Assembly (NCBI RefSeq): GCF_010731695.1
Contig: NZ_AP022586.1
Location: 434,001-498,000 of the forward strand
Direction: 5' to 3'
DNA from: Mycolicibacterium litorale
Lineage (GTDB): Bacteria; Actinomycetota; Actinomycetes; Mycobacteriales; Mycobacteriaceae
Length of the DNA: 64,000 nucleotides
Shown here one piece after another: positions 37,740-46,047 of the stretch (within the stretch, counting starts at the first letter, position 1; every line of letters begins with the position of its first letter). The position numbers and the translations under genes are program-made. The notes beneath the pieces are model-generated. The model saw nothing but the letters and a program-made list of their open reading frames with translations, was not told the origin of the DNA and searched no databases.

Positions 37740-38824
37740 CGACCCCGCCGACTGCCGACCCGGCGCTGGCGGTCCCGAAGGACTGGGACGAGATCACGCC
37801 GGAATGGATGACCGCCGCGCTGTCGGCGACGCATCAGGACGCGGTGGTCGAATCCGTCCGCGTCGACCTGCGCGACGACGGCACCAACCGCCGGGCCCGC
37901 CTGCGCGTGGAGTACTCGGCGGGTTCGGGTCCGGCGACGGTGTTCGTCAAAGCGGTGGACCCCGCGCACCGCGACCTGGTCCGGCTCACCAGCGGTCTGT
38001 TCCACGAACCGCGGTTGTTCAACTCACGCGTCGATCTGCCGCTGGAGCACCCCACCGTGTTCTGCGCGCTGATCGACGAATCCGCCGAGGATTTCATCCT
38101 GGTGATGGAGGACCTCACCACCCGCGGTGCCGACCCGCGGGATGCGACGCGGCCGCTGAGCGTCGAGCAGGCCGCCACGGGTGTGCGCGGGTTGGCTCGC
38201 ATGCACGGAAAGTACTGGGGTGAGCGGGTTCTCGAAGAGCCCGCCCTCGGCTGGCTGGAGCCGTTCGTGCCGTGGGACGGTATGGGCGCCGCCCCACTGT
38301 CGGAGGCGCAGAAGCGGCTGGGCGACGATGCGCCGGACGTCGTGATGGCTCTGACCATCGACGGGCTCATCGAGGACATCTGGAAGCCGTACATCCGCAG
38401 CCTCACCAAGGCTCCGCAGACGCTGCTGCACGGTGACCCGCACATCGGCAACACCTACCTGTTGCCCAGTGGTGAGGTCGGCTTCCTCGACTGGCAGGTC
38501 GCGCGGCGGGGTAACTGGTCGCTCGATCTGGGTTATTTCCTGCAGGGCGCGTTGACGATCGAGGACCGGCGCCGCAGTGAGCGTCACCTCCTCGAGGAGT
38601 ACCGCGACGCGCTCGGTCTGCCCGCCGACGAGTTGCCGTCCCTCGGCGAGATCTGGTTGCGCTACCGGGCGTCGGTGGCACACGGGCTGACCCTGTGGCT
38701 GTGCACCGCGAGCGCGGGGGAGCTGTGGCAGCGCCCGGACATCGCGATCGCTCTGGCGCAACGCTATTCGGCCGCGTACGCCGACCTGCAGACCGCCGAG
38801 GCCCTGGCTGACATCGACACCTGA
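37736..38824 (+). CDS. Aminoglycoside phosphotransferase (APH)-fold kinase-like protein
   Basis: A 362-residue APH/choline-kinase-fold protein. The catalytic loop is LLHGDPHIGNTYL and the metal-binding motif is VGFLDWQVARRGNW; the nucleotide region near TVFVKAV contains a lysine. The family phosphorylates alcohols of small molecules; in mycobacteria many members occur in lipid or sterol gene sets with unknown substrates. The ATG overlaps the P450 stop, so it may phosphorylate the hydroxylated product of the P450. That link is inferred from coupling. It converges with an MHS transporter, 7 bp between stops. Confidence 0.87.
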   Translation: MTTPPTADPALAVPKDWDEITPEWMTAALSATHQDAVVESVRVDLRDDGTNRRARLRVEYSAGSGPATVFVKAVDPAHRDLVRLTSGLFHEPRLFNSRVDLPLEHPTVFCALIDESAEDFILVMEDLTTRGADPRDATRPLSVEQAATGVRGLARMHGKYWGERVLEEPALGWLEPFVPWDGMGAAPLSEAQKRLGDDAPDVVMALTIDGLIEDIWKPYIRSLTKAPQTLLHGDPHIGNTYLLPSGEVGFLDWQVARRGNWSLDLGYFLQGALTIEDRRRSERHLLEEYRDALGLPADELPSLGEIWLRYRASVAHGLTLWLCTASAGELWQRPDIAIALAQRYSAAYADLQTAEALADIDT

Positions 38825-38831
38825 GTCAGTG

Positions 38832-40130
38832 TCACCGAACCCGGGGCTGTCGCCACGGTCCGGGCAGCAGGCTGACCGACACCGCGGAGATCACTGACAC
38901 CACGATGAGGTAGGCGGCGATCGCATCGCTGGACTTCGTCGCCGTATACAGCGCGGTGGCGATCGTCGGCGCGAAAGCCGAGCCGACGACCGCGGACAGC
39001 GTATAGCCCAGGGACACACCGCTGTACCGGACGTCGGGGTCGAACGCGAGGCTGAACAGCGAACCCGTCACCCCGGCGGCCGGCGCCATGGCCAACCCGA
39101 ACACCAGCACGAGCGCGAGCAGGAAGAGTCCGGGCTCGCCGGTGTTGATCAACGCGAACACGGGCACGACCGACACACCCATCGCGACCACGCCGGCCAG
39201 GAACACCGGTTTGCGGCCGACGACGTCGGAGACCGCACCGAACACCGGATACATCACCACCGCCACCACCGCGGCGACGCAGACGCCCAGAAGTGCCTGG
39301 GTACGGTCGATCCCGGCCACCGTCGTGGCGTAGGAGACCAGGTACGCCACACAGATGTAGGCGAACACCCCCTGTGACAGGTACGCCCCGGCGATGAGCA
39401 GGATCTGGCGCCAGTGCCTGCGCACCGCTGCGGCGATCGGCAGGCGCACCACCGCGGCCTCGGCCCGCACCGCCGCGAATTCGGGACTCTCGTCCAGCGA
39501 CAGCCGGATGAACAGCCCGATGAGGATCAATACGGCGCTGGCGAGGAACGGGATTCGCCATCCCCAGGACAGGAACTGTTCGTCCGGAAGCTGCGAGACC
39601 GCGTAGAACGCCAGCGTGGCGATAGCGGTGCCGGCGGGCGCGCCCATCTGAGGGAACGCGCCGAAGAACCCCTTGCGGCCCGGTGCGGCGTGTTCGACCG
39701 CCATCAGCGTGGCGCCGCCCCACTCACCGCCGACGGCGAAGCCCTGCAGCAGTCGCAGCAGTGTCAGCAGGATGGGCGCCGCGACACCGATCTGCGCGTA
39801 GGTGGGCAGCGCTCCCATCAGCACCGTGGCGGCGCCCATGATGAGCAGCGAGTAGACCAGCATCCGCTTGCGGCCGAGACGATCGCCGAAGTGGCCGAAC
39901 ACGATTCCGCCCAGCGGGCGCGCGACGAACCCGACGCCGAACGTCGCGAAGGACAGCAGCAGTCCGGTGGCCGGCGAGACGTCCGGGAAGAACAGCTTCG
40001 GGAACACCAGCGCTGCCGCGGTGCCGTAGATCAGGAAGTCGTAGTACTCGACGGTGGTACCGATGAAACTGGCGGACGCGACCCGCGCGGGCGAGGTACC
40101 GACAGAGGCGGTCGCCCTGGTCGCTGCCAT
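38832..40130 (-). CDS. MHS-family MFS transporter
   Basis: A 432-residue permease with 12 predicted helices and the metabolite:proton symporter marks: SFIGTTVEYYDFLIYGTAAALVF, FGHFGDRLGRKRML and GFAVGGEWGGATLMAVEH, then WGWRIPFLAS. It belongs to the shikimate/alpha-ketoglutarate-type branch and differs clearly from the two closer paralogues at 34142 and 40184. ATG 40130 was chosen as the first Met of the conserved N-terminus. It lies 53 bp downstream of the other minus-strand transporter and may be co-transcribed with it. Substrate unknown. Confidence 0.87.
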   Translation of the reverse strand: MAATRATASVGTSPARVASASFIGTTVEYYDFLIYGTAAALVFPKLFFPDVSPATGLLLSFATFGVGFVARPLGGIVFGHFGDRLGRKRMLVYSLLIMGAATVLMGALPTYAQIGVAAPILLTLLRLLQGFAVGGEWGGATLMAVEHAAPGRKGFFGAFPQMGAPAGTAIATLAFYAVSQLPDEQFLSWGWRIPFLASAVLILIGLFIRLSLDESPEFAAVRAEAAVVRLPIAAAVRRHWRQILLIAGAYLSQGVFAYICVAYLVSYATTVAGIDRTQALLGVCVAAVVAVVMYPVFGAVSDVVGRKPVFLAGVVAMGVSVVPVFALINTGEPGLFLLALVLVFGLAMAPAAGVTGSLFSLAFDPDVRYSGVSLGYTLSAVVGSAFAPTIATALYTATKSSDAIAAYLIVVSVISAVSVSLLPGPWRQPRVR

Positions 40131-40183
40131 TGTGTGGACGTTATCGGCCGATCGGCGGCCCGGCAAGGGTTTTCGCGCCGGAA

Positions 40184-41494
40184 TCAGACCCGCATACGCA
40201 GCGGACGGTTGGCGGTCTCGCGCATGGTCAGGATGGTGGCCAGTGAGATGACGGCGGCGACGATCACGTAGTAGGCGGGCGCCAGTTCGTTCCCGGTGCG
40301 ATCGGTGAGCCAGGTCGCGACATACGGTGCGGTGCCGCCGAACAGCGCCACCGACGTGTTGTATCCGATCGAATAGCCGCTCGAACGCACCTGGGTGGCG
40401 AACAACTCCGCGCCCGCGGCCAGCGAGCCCGCGACGAACAGCGCCTCGAGAGCCGACAGCCCGGCGTGGCCGGCGATGGCCCCGAGCAGCGAACCGGTGT
40501 TGAACAGCGCGAACAGCGGATAGGCCAGCACCGCGAAACCGACGGCGCCTGCGATCAACAACGGTTTGCGGCCGACGCGGTCCGACAGCGCGCCCAGCGG
40601 CAGGATGAGCACGAGCCCGACGACACTGGCCACCGTGATCGAGATGAACGCGTCGGTCTTGGTGAAGTCGAGCGTTTCGGTCATGTAGCTCGGCAGGTAG
40701 GTGAACACGGTGTAGAAGCCGACGTTGTGGATGATGACGAGGCCGGCGATCTGCAGGATCGGCTTCCACGACGTCGTCACCGCATCCTTGAGCGGCGACG
40801 TGGACACCTCGCCGGATTCCTTGAGCTCTTCGAAATCCGGTGTGTCGCCGAGCTTGAGCCGGATGTAGAGGCCGACGCCGCCCAGCACGCCTGCGATGAG
40901 GAACGGGATGCGCCATCCGTAGGAGTTCATCGCCGACTCGCTCAGCGCCGTCTCGAGCACCGTCACCGTCACGGAACCGAGCAGGAAGCCGACGACCACC
41001 GACCAGACCAGGAAGCTCACCACGAAGCCGCGGTGCCGGTCGGGTGCAAACTCAGCGAGATAGCATGCGCCGCTTCCGTATTCGCCGCCCGCGGAGAAAC
41101 CCTGCACACAGCGCAGCAGGAGCAGCAGCAGCGGTGCGGCCACCCCGATGGCGTCGTAGCTCGGCAGCAGGCCGATCGCGAAGGTCGACGCCGACATCAG
41201 CAGGATGACCAGGGCGAGCACGCGCTGGCGGCCGATCCGGTCACCCAGCGGGCCGAAGAAGAACCCGCCCAGTGGCCGCATGAAGAAGGCGGCGGCGAAG
41301 ATGGCGAAGGTGTTCAGCAGTGCGGCGGTGTCGTCGGCGGTCGGGAAGAACTTCTTCGCGATGTAGGTGGCGAGGAACCCGTAGATCGCGAAGTCGAACC
41401 ACTCGACGGTGTTGCCGATGGCCGCACCCCGCACGGCGCGCCGCACGGCGAGCGGTTCGGCCTCCCGCGGGCGGTGACCGTCGATGGTGGCCAT
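40184..41494 (-). CDS. MHS-family MFS metabolite:proton symporter
   Basis: A 436-residue permease very similar to the one at 34142-35458. Both share long stretches such as [36 protein letters not shown] and [15 protein letters not shown], which marks a paralogous pair. A GAGGAG lies 6 nt before the ATG at 41494. It is on the same strand and 109 bp downstream of the ligase/hypothetical pair of the mutase region, so it could import that pathway's substrate, or may belong with the transporter downstream. No LacI-type operator was found before it. Confidence 0.88.
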   Translation of the reverse strand: MATIDGHRPREAEPLAVRRAVRGAAIGNTVEWFDFAIYGFLATYIAKKFFPTADDTAALLNTFAIFAAAFFMRPLGGFFFGPLGDRIGRQRVLALVILLMSASTFAIGLLPSYDAIGVAAPLLLLLLRCVQGFSAGGEYGSGACYLAEFAPDRHRGFVVSFLVWSVVVGFLLGSVTVTVLETALSESAMNSYGWRIPFLIAGVLGGVGLYIRLKLGDTPDFEELKESGEVSTSPLKDAVTTSWKPILQIAGLVIIHNVGFYTVFTYLPSYMTETLDFTKTDAFISITVASVVGLVLILPLGALSDRVGRKPLLIAGAVGFAVLAYPLFALFNTGSLLGAIAGHAGLSALEALFVAGSLAAGAELFATQVRSSGYSIGYNTSVALFGGTAPYVATWLTDRTGNELAPAYYVIVAAVISLATILTMRETANRPLRMRV

Positions 41495-41603
41495 GGTTTG
41501 CTCCTCGATGGCGAAGTCGACCCGGGCATTGCTGGGTTCGAGCATTCCCCATCGCGAGCGGGATCAACCCTCGCGAGCAGCCGGGTCCGGCCCGGCGCCG
41601 GGC

Positions 41604-41906
41604 TCAGTCGCTGGCCGGGAGGGGTTTGGCTTCCTTGAGGTTGAGCGGGGTGGCGCCGATGGACAGCGTCCCCGCGCCCGCCTTGGTGACCAGCACCTCG
41701 GCGCCGTTGTCGTCGACGTAGCGCTTGCCCATCACGTTGCCGTCGGACAGCGCGGGGTCCAGGGTGAGATCGGCCGCCTTCGTCTCATCCAGCGGCACCA
41801 TCGGCGCACCGCCGGCGCGCAGATCGTCGAGGCTCTCGGCGCTGCGCACCACGATCACCTGGGTGTCGCACACCTGGCTCTGCAGGCGGGTGCCGTTCTT
41901 GATCAT
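41604..41906 (-). CDS. Conserved hypothetical protein translationally coupled to an acyl-CoA ligase
   Basis: A 100-residue soluble protein starting MIKNGTRLQSQVCDTQVIVVR and containing GNVMGKRYVDDNGAEVLVTKAG. It has one cysteine in a CDTQVIVVR strand and looks all-beta by pattern. I recognise no described domain. Its ATG overlaps the ligase stop by 4 bp (ATGA at 41906-41903), so it is made together with the ligase; a role in the same pathway (for example an accessory or carrier-like protein) is only inferred. Confidence 0.75.
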   Translation of the reverse strand: MIKNGTRLQSQVCDTQVIVVRSAESLDDLRAGGAPMVPLDETKAADLTLDPALSDGNVMGKRYVDDNGAEVLVTKAGAGTLSIGATPLNLKEAKPLPASD

Positions 41907-43417
41907 GCGGGCTCCTTCTCGGGCTCGTCGGCTGCGGCTTGGAGTTCTTGGATCAGATCGCGGCGCAGCACCTTACCGGTGGCGTTGGTCGGCAGCTCGG
42001 CGCGGAACACCACCCGGTCCGGGGTGCGGGAACCGCGCAGATGACTGCGGACGTGGGCGCGCAGTTCGTCAGGATCGGGGCTGGCCCCCGCGGCCGGGAC
42101 GACCACCGCGACGATGATCTGCCCCCACTGCGGGTCCTCGGGTCCGACAACGGCGACGTCGCGCACCGCGGGGTGTTCGACGAGCACGTCCTCGATCTCG
42201 GCGGGTGCGATGTTCTCGCCGCCGCGGATGATCGTGTCGTCGGAGCGGCCGCCGATGAACAGGTAGCCGTCGGCATCAACGGAGGCAACGTCTTTGGTGG
42301 GGAACCAGCCGTCGGCGTCGAGTACGGATCCGATGTCGGTGTAGCGGCCCGAGACCTGGTCGCCCCGCACGAACAGCTCACCGGTCTCGCCGGGGCCGAG
42401 CACGGTGCCGTCGTCGGCGCGGATCTGCACCTCGATGCCCGGCACGATCTGACCCACCGAGCCGAGCCTGCGCGCGACCGCGTCGTCGTCGGAGGCGAGC
42501 GCGGCGCGGTGGTCGTCGGGTCCGAGCACGGCGATGGTCGAACTGGTCTCGGTGAGCCCGTAGGCGTTGACGAATCCGACGCCGGGCAGCAGTTCCAGTG
42601 CCCGCCGCACCAGCGGCAGCGCGACCTTCGAACCCCCGTAGGCCAGGTTGCGCAGCGTGGGCAGAGCGACCGGCTCCTCCGACAGCGCGGACACGATGCG
42701 GTCGAGCATGGTGGGTACGACGGTGGCGGTGGTGACGCCTTCGGTGCGGACCAGCCGGATCCATTCGCAGGCGTCGAAGTGGCGCAGGTACACCATCTTG
42801 CGGCCGGCGTAGAGGTTCGACATGGCGGCGCCGACACCGGCGATGTGGTACGGCGGTACACAGATCAGCGCCGCGTCCTCAGGTGCGGCCGAGGCGAACT
42901 CGACAGTGCCGGTCACGTAGCTGGTCAGGTTGTTGTGGGTCAGCTCAACGGCTTTGGGGCGTGAGGTGGTGCCCGAGGTGAACAGCACGACGGCCACCGC
43001 GTCGGGGTCGGCGAACTCCGCGGCGGGTTCGGCCGTGCGGGCGGCGGCGAGGAACTCCCGGGCGTCGAGCACCTGCCTACCGGCACCCGCGACGACGTCG
43101 CGGTACTCCGCGTCGGCGATCACCAGCGCGTCGGGCAGCCGGGCGATCAGTTCGTGCAGACCGTCGCGGCTGAGCCGGTAGTTGAGCGGGGTGAACGGGA
43201 TCGCCGCCCTGGCCGAGGCGAACAACAGCAGCGGCAGCAGCGCGCCGCCGGTGCCGACGTAGGCGACGTGGGCCGCACCGGAATTCGCGATGACACCGGC
43301 GCCGCCGTCGGCCAGTGCCGACAGTTCGGTGACGGACAGCCGCAGGTCGTCGGAGACGACGGCCGTCCGGTCCGGGTCCGCCGAGAGAGACATCTCCAGC
43401 AGCAGCGAGATACTCAT
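41903..43417 (-). CDS. Acyl-CoA synthetase (AMP-dependent ligase, FadD type)
   Basis: A 504-residue ANL-superfamily ligase. The P-loop-like motif is VLFTSGTTSRPKAVELTHNN, the adenine region is NAYGLTETSST, and the hinge and C-terminal domain contain GRSDDTIIRGGENIAP and the catalytic lysine in NATGKVLRRDL. It should activate a free carboxylic acid to its CoA thioester. The ATG at 43417 overlaps the stop of the SDR gene upstream (ATGA). Together with the SDR and the hypothetical protein it forms one operon reading away from the mutase operon. The substrate class is unknown. Confidence 0.9.
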   Translation of the reverse strand: MSISLLLEMSLSADPDRTAVVSDDLRLSVTELSALADGGAGVIANSGAAHVAYVGTGGALLPLLLFASARAAIPFTPLNYRLSRDGLHELIARLPDALVIADAEYRDVVAGAGRQVLDAREFLAAARTAEPAAEFADPDAVAVVLFTSGTTSRPKAVELTHNNLTSYVTGTVEFASAAPEDAALICVPPYHIAGVGAAMSNLYAGRKMVYLRHFDACEWIRLVRTEGVTTATVVPTMLDRIVSALSEEPVALPTLRNLAYGGSKVALPLVRRALELLPGVGFVNAYGLTETSSTIAVLGPDDHRAALASDDDAVARRLGSVGQIVPGIEVQIRADDGTVLGPGETGELFVRGDQVSGRYTDIGSVLDADGWFPTKDVASVDADGYLFIGGRSDDTIIRGGENIAPAEIEDVLVEHPAVRDVAVVGPEDPQWGQIIVAVVVPAAGASPDPDELRAHVRSHLRGSRTPDRVVFRAELPTNATGKVLRRDLIQELQAAADEPEKEPA

Positions 43418-44241
43418 GTCCTGTCCACGAAGATGTCGAGGGTGGGGTTGTCCCCGCCACCGTAGCGCGACAGGTCGTCCACGCCGGCCGAGGCGAGCAC
43501 CTCGGAGTCGATGAAGCACTGACCGGTGGTCTCGCGTGCCGGCCGGGACAGCACCTCGACCGCCGCGTCGGCCATGATCTGCGGATCCCGAGCCGACTGG
43601 AGGGCGTCCGCGCCGATGTTGGCCACGGCGGCGGTGGCGATGTAGGTCTCGGGCCACAGGCAGTTGAACGCGATCCCGGCGTCGGCGTACTCCTCGGCCC
43701 ACCCGAGCGAGAGCAGCGTCATGCCGTACTTCGACAGCGTGTACGACGGGTGGGCGCCCAGCCAGTACGGGTTCATGTTCAGCGGCGGCGCCAGAGTGAG
43801 GACGTGCGCGTTACCCGACGCGCGCAGATGCGGCAGGCAGGCCTTGGTCAGCAGGAAGGTGCCGCGGATGTTGATGTCCATCATCAGGTCGAACTTCTTG
43901 GCCGACAGCTGTTCGGTCGGCTCGGTCGCGATGGCGCTCGCGTTGTTGACGCAAATGTCCACGCCGCCGAAGTGCTCGACCGCGGTGGCGACGGCGCGCG
44001 CGACGTCCTCCTCCTTGCGTACGTCCCCGACGACCGCGACGGCTTTCCCGCCCGCGGCCTCGACGTCGGCGACGGCGGTGTGCACGGTGCCGGGCAGCTT
44101 CGGATGCGGTTCGCCGGTCTTGGCGAGCAGCACGACGTTGGCGCCGTGGCGGGCCGCGCCGATCGCGATGGCAAGGCCGATTCCGCGACTTCCGCCGGAC
44201 ACCACCAGGGTTCGATCAGTCAACGATGGTTGGCTGGGCAT
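43414..44241 (-). CDS. Short-chain dehydrogenase/reductase (HSDL2-like)
   Basis: A 275-residue SDR. The cofactor loop is VVSGGSRGIGLAIAIG, an Arg/Lys-bearing region after beta2 (LLAKTGEPHPKLPGT) suggests NADP(H), and NNAS plus the catalytic Tyr-x3-Lys in YTLSKYGM complete the active site. The extended loop HPKLPGTVHTA is typical of the HSDL2-like subfamily linked to acyl-CoA metabolism. A GAGGAGG lies before the ATG at 44241. It is the first gene of the minus-strand operon, divergent from the mutase, and repeat A lies 24 bp upstream. Confidence 0.9.
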   Translation of the reverse strand: MPSQPSLTDRTLVVSGGSRGIGLAIAIGAARHGANVVLLAKTGEPHPKLPGTVHTAVADVEAAGGKAVAVVGDVRKEEDVARAVATAVEHFGGVDICVNNASAIATEPTEQLSAKKFDLMMDINIRGTFLLTKACLPHLRASGNAHVLTLAPPLNMNPYWLGAHPSYTLSKYGMTLLSLGWAEEYADAGIAFNCLWPETYIATAAVANIGADALQSARDPQIMADAAVEVLSRPARETTGQCFIDSEVLASAGVDDLSRYGGGDNPTLDIFVDRT

Positions 44242-44264
44242 GGGCCTCCTCGACTCACCTCGAT

Positions 44265-44307
44265 GGTATTGGCATTCTCATTTTCTGCAAGTGGCGTATC
44301 CACCGAT
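44265..44307. repeat. Copy A of a 43-bp direct repeat, promoter/operator of the SDR-ligase operon
   Basis: This copy and copy B (44413-44455) agree at 37 of 43 positions and have the same orientation. Copy A contains GGTATTGGCATTCTCATT, with a GAGAAT/ATTCTC half-site. On the minus strand it holds a promoter for the SDR gene: TTGCAG (44290-44285), 16-nt spacer, TACCAT (44268-44263). Its plus-strand -10 is degenerate. The segment between copies (44308-44412) shows no ORF or other element that I can identify. Confidence 0.7.
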
Positions 44308-44412
44308 TGTGACGCACTCCCCGGCGCAGGTCGTGCGGGGGTCGCCCGGTGTGCCGATGCCGTCGCGCCGAACCCGGCGAGTTCATCTCGAGGCGGCGGC
44401 CTTCCCGATTGC

Positions 44413-44455
44413 GGTATTGGCATTCTCATTTTTTGCAAGTACGTTATCCACTGAT
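44413..44455 (+). repeat. Copy B of the 43-bp direct repeat, promoter/operator of the mutase operon
   Basis: Copy B runs into the mutase start codon at 44454. It holds TTGGCA (44417-44422), a 17-nt spacer, and TACGTT (44440-44445), followed by 8 nt and the ATG, so the mutase mRNA is predicted to be leaderless. The ATTCTC half-site (44422-44427) sits in the spacer, where a regulator would block polymerase. Confidence 0.7.
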
Positions 44456-46031
44456 GAGCGACCTCGTGCAGACTTCCTCGGGCCTTCCGCTCGAGCCCGT
44501 CTACGGGCCGGGCGACCGGAGCGGCGAACCCCCCGCGCCCGGTACCTATCCGTTCACGCGCGGAAACTTCGCCTCGGGATACCGCGGCAAGTTGTGGACC
44601 TTCCGGCAGTATTCCGGCTTCGGCACCGCTGAGGAGTCGAATCGCCGCTACCGGTACCTGCTCGACCAGGGCGGCACGGGACTGTCGGTGGCGCTCGATC
44701 TGCCCACCCAGTGCGGCTACGACTCCGACGATCCCGAGTACGGCGAAGAGGTCGGTCGGGTCGGGGTGGCGGTGGACACGCTGGCGGACGCGGAGATCCT
44801 CTTCGACAGCATCCCGCTGGACAAAATAAGCACCAGTTTCACCATCAACGGCACCGCCGCGATCCTGTTGGCGTTCTACGTCGCCGCGGCCGAGAAGGCC
44901 GGCGTGCCCCGGGAGAAGCTCACCGGCACCATCCAGAACGACATCCTCAAGGAATACGCCTCGCGCGGCACCTGGATCTGGCCGCCGGAGCCGTCGCTGC
45001 GCCTGATCGCCGACACCATCGAGTTCTGCGCGGCCGAGGTGCCGCGGTTCAACGCGATCTCAGTGGCCGGTGCGCACTTCCGCGATGCAGGCGCCAACGC
45101 GGTGCAGGAGATGGCATTCACCCTCGCCGACGGCGTCACCTACTGCGACACCGTGGTCGAGCGCGGCCGGATGTCCATCGACAAGTTCGCACCGCAGATC
45201 TCGTTCTTCTTCTACACCCACGGCGACTTCTTCGAAGAGATCGCGAAATACCGTGCCGGACGGCGGCGTTGGGCGACGATCGTGCGGGAGCGCTACGGGT
45301 CGACCAGCGACAAGGCGTCGATGTTCCGGTTCGGCTGCGTCTCCGGCGGCGCGTCGCTGTACGCCCCGCAGGCGCAGAACAACGTCGTGCGCATCGCCTA
45401 CGAGGCGATGGCGTCGGTGCTCGGCGGGGTGCAGTCGATGTTCACCGCCGCGTGGGACGAACCGTTCGCGCTGCCCAGCGAGGAATCCGCGACGCTGGCG
45501 CTGCGCACCCAGCAGATCCTGGCCTACGAGACGGGCGTGACCCGGGTGGCCGATCCGCTCGGTGGCTCGTACTTCGTCGAGGCGCTGACCGACGCCACCG
45601 AGGCGAAGATCATCGAGATCATGCACGACCTGGAGACCCACGGCGGCATGGTGCGCGCGATCGAGGACGGCTACCTGCAGGGCCTCATCGCCGACGAGGC
45701 CTACAAGGTGCACCAGGAGATCGAGTCGGGGGAGCGGCCCGTCGTCGGGGTGAACAAGTTCGTCACCGACGAACCGCCTCCGGACATCGACACCTACGAG
45801 CTCGACGCCGAGGGCCGCGATCTACAGCTCAAGCGGCTGGCGAAGGTGAAGGCCGACCGCGACGCCGATGCGGTGGCAGCCGCGCTGGCGGCGCTGTCCC
45901 GGGCAGCCGAAGGTGACGACAACCTGATGCACAAGCTGATCGACTGCGCGAACGCCTACTGCACCGTCGGCGAGATGGTCTCGGCGCTCAAAGCGGTGTG
46001 GGGCGAGTTCCAGCAGCCGGTCGTCTTCTAG
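44454..46031 (+). CDS. B12-dependent acyl-CoA mutase, large (catalytic) subunit of unusual type
   Basis: A 525-residue methylmalonyl-CoA-mutase-like TIM-barrel protein without the C-terminal B12 domain, which is encoded by the next gene. Tyr53 (RQYSGFG), Arg171 (EYASRGTW) and His208 correspond by spacing to Tyr89, Arg207 and His244 of Propionibacterium methylmalonyl-CoA mutase, which bind the carboxylate and carbonyl. The normally Tyr-His pair is Ala-His here (AGAHFRDAG), and the usual SLHTN is SMFTA (residues 328-332). The Tyr and Arg argue against the 2-hydroxyisobutyryl-CoA type. The changes suggest a larger or different substrate. A dedicated MeaB gene lies at 55766. Confidence 0.88.
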   Translation: MSDLVQTSSGLPLEPVYGPGDRSGEPPAPGTYPFTRGNFASGYRGKLWTFRQYSGFGTAEESNRRYRYLLDQGGTGLSVALDLPTQCGYDSDDPEYGEEVGRVGVAVDTLADAEILFDSIPLDKISTSFTINGTAAILLAFYVAAAEKAGVPREKLTGTIQNDILKEYASRGTWIWPPEPSLRLIADTIEFCAAEVPRFNAISVAGAHFRDAGANAVQEMAFTLADGVTYCDTVVERGRMSIDKFAPQISFFFYTHGDFFEEIAKYRAGRRRWATIVRERYGSTSDKASMFRFGCVSGGASLYAPQAQNNVVRIAYEAMASVLGGVQSMFTAAWDEPFALPSEESATLALRTQQILAYETGVTRVADPLGGSYFVEALTDATEAKIIEIMHDLETHGGMVRAIEDGYLQGLIADEAYKVHQEIESGERPVVGVNKFVTDEPPPDIDTYELDAEGRDLQLKRLAKVKADRDADAVAAALAALSRAAEGDDNLMHKLIDCANAYCTVGEMVSALKAVWGEFQQPVVF

Positions 46032-46047
46032 AAGGGTGGAGTTCCGG

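Noticed and set aside
32735..41494. Genomic island integrated at tRNA-Leu
   Set aside because: No repeat of the tRNA 3' end, no integrase or transposase gene, and no obvious compositional break were seen.
44308..44412. Remnant coding sequence between the two 43-bp repeats
   Set aside because: The stretch after copy A shows no convincing similarity to the mutase 5' end after copy B, and no ORF.
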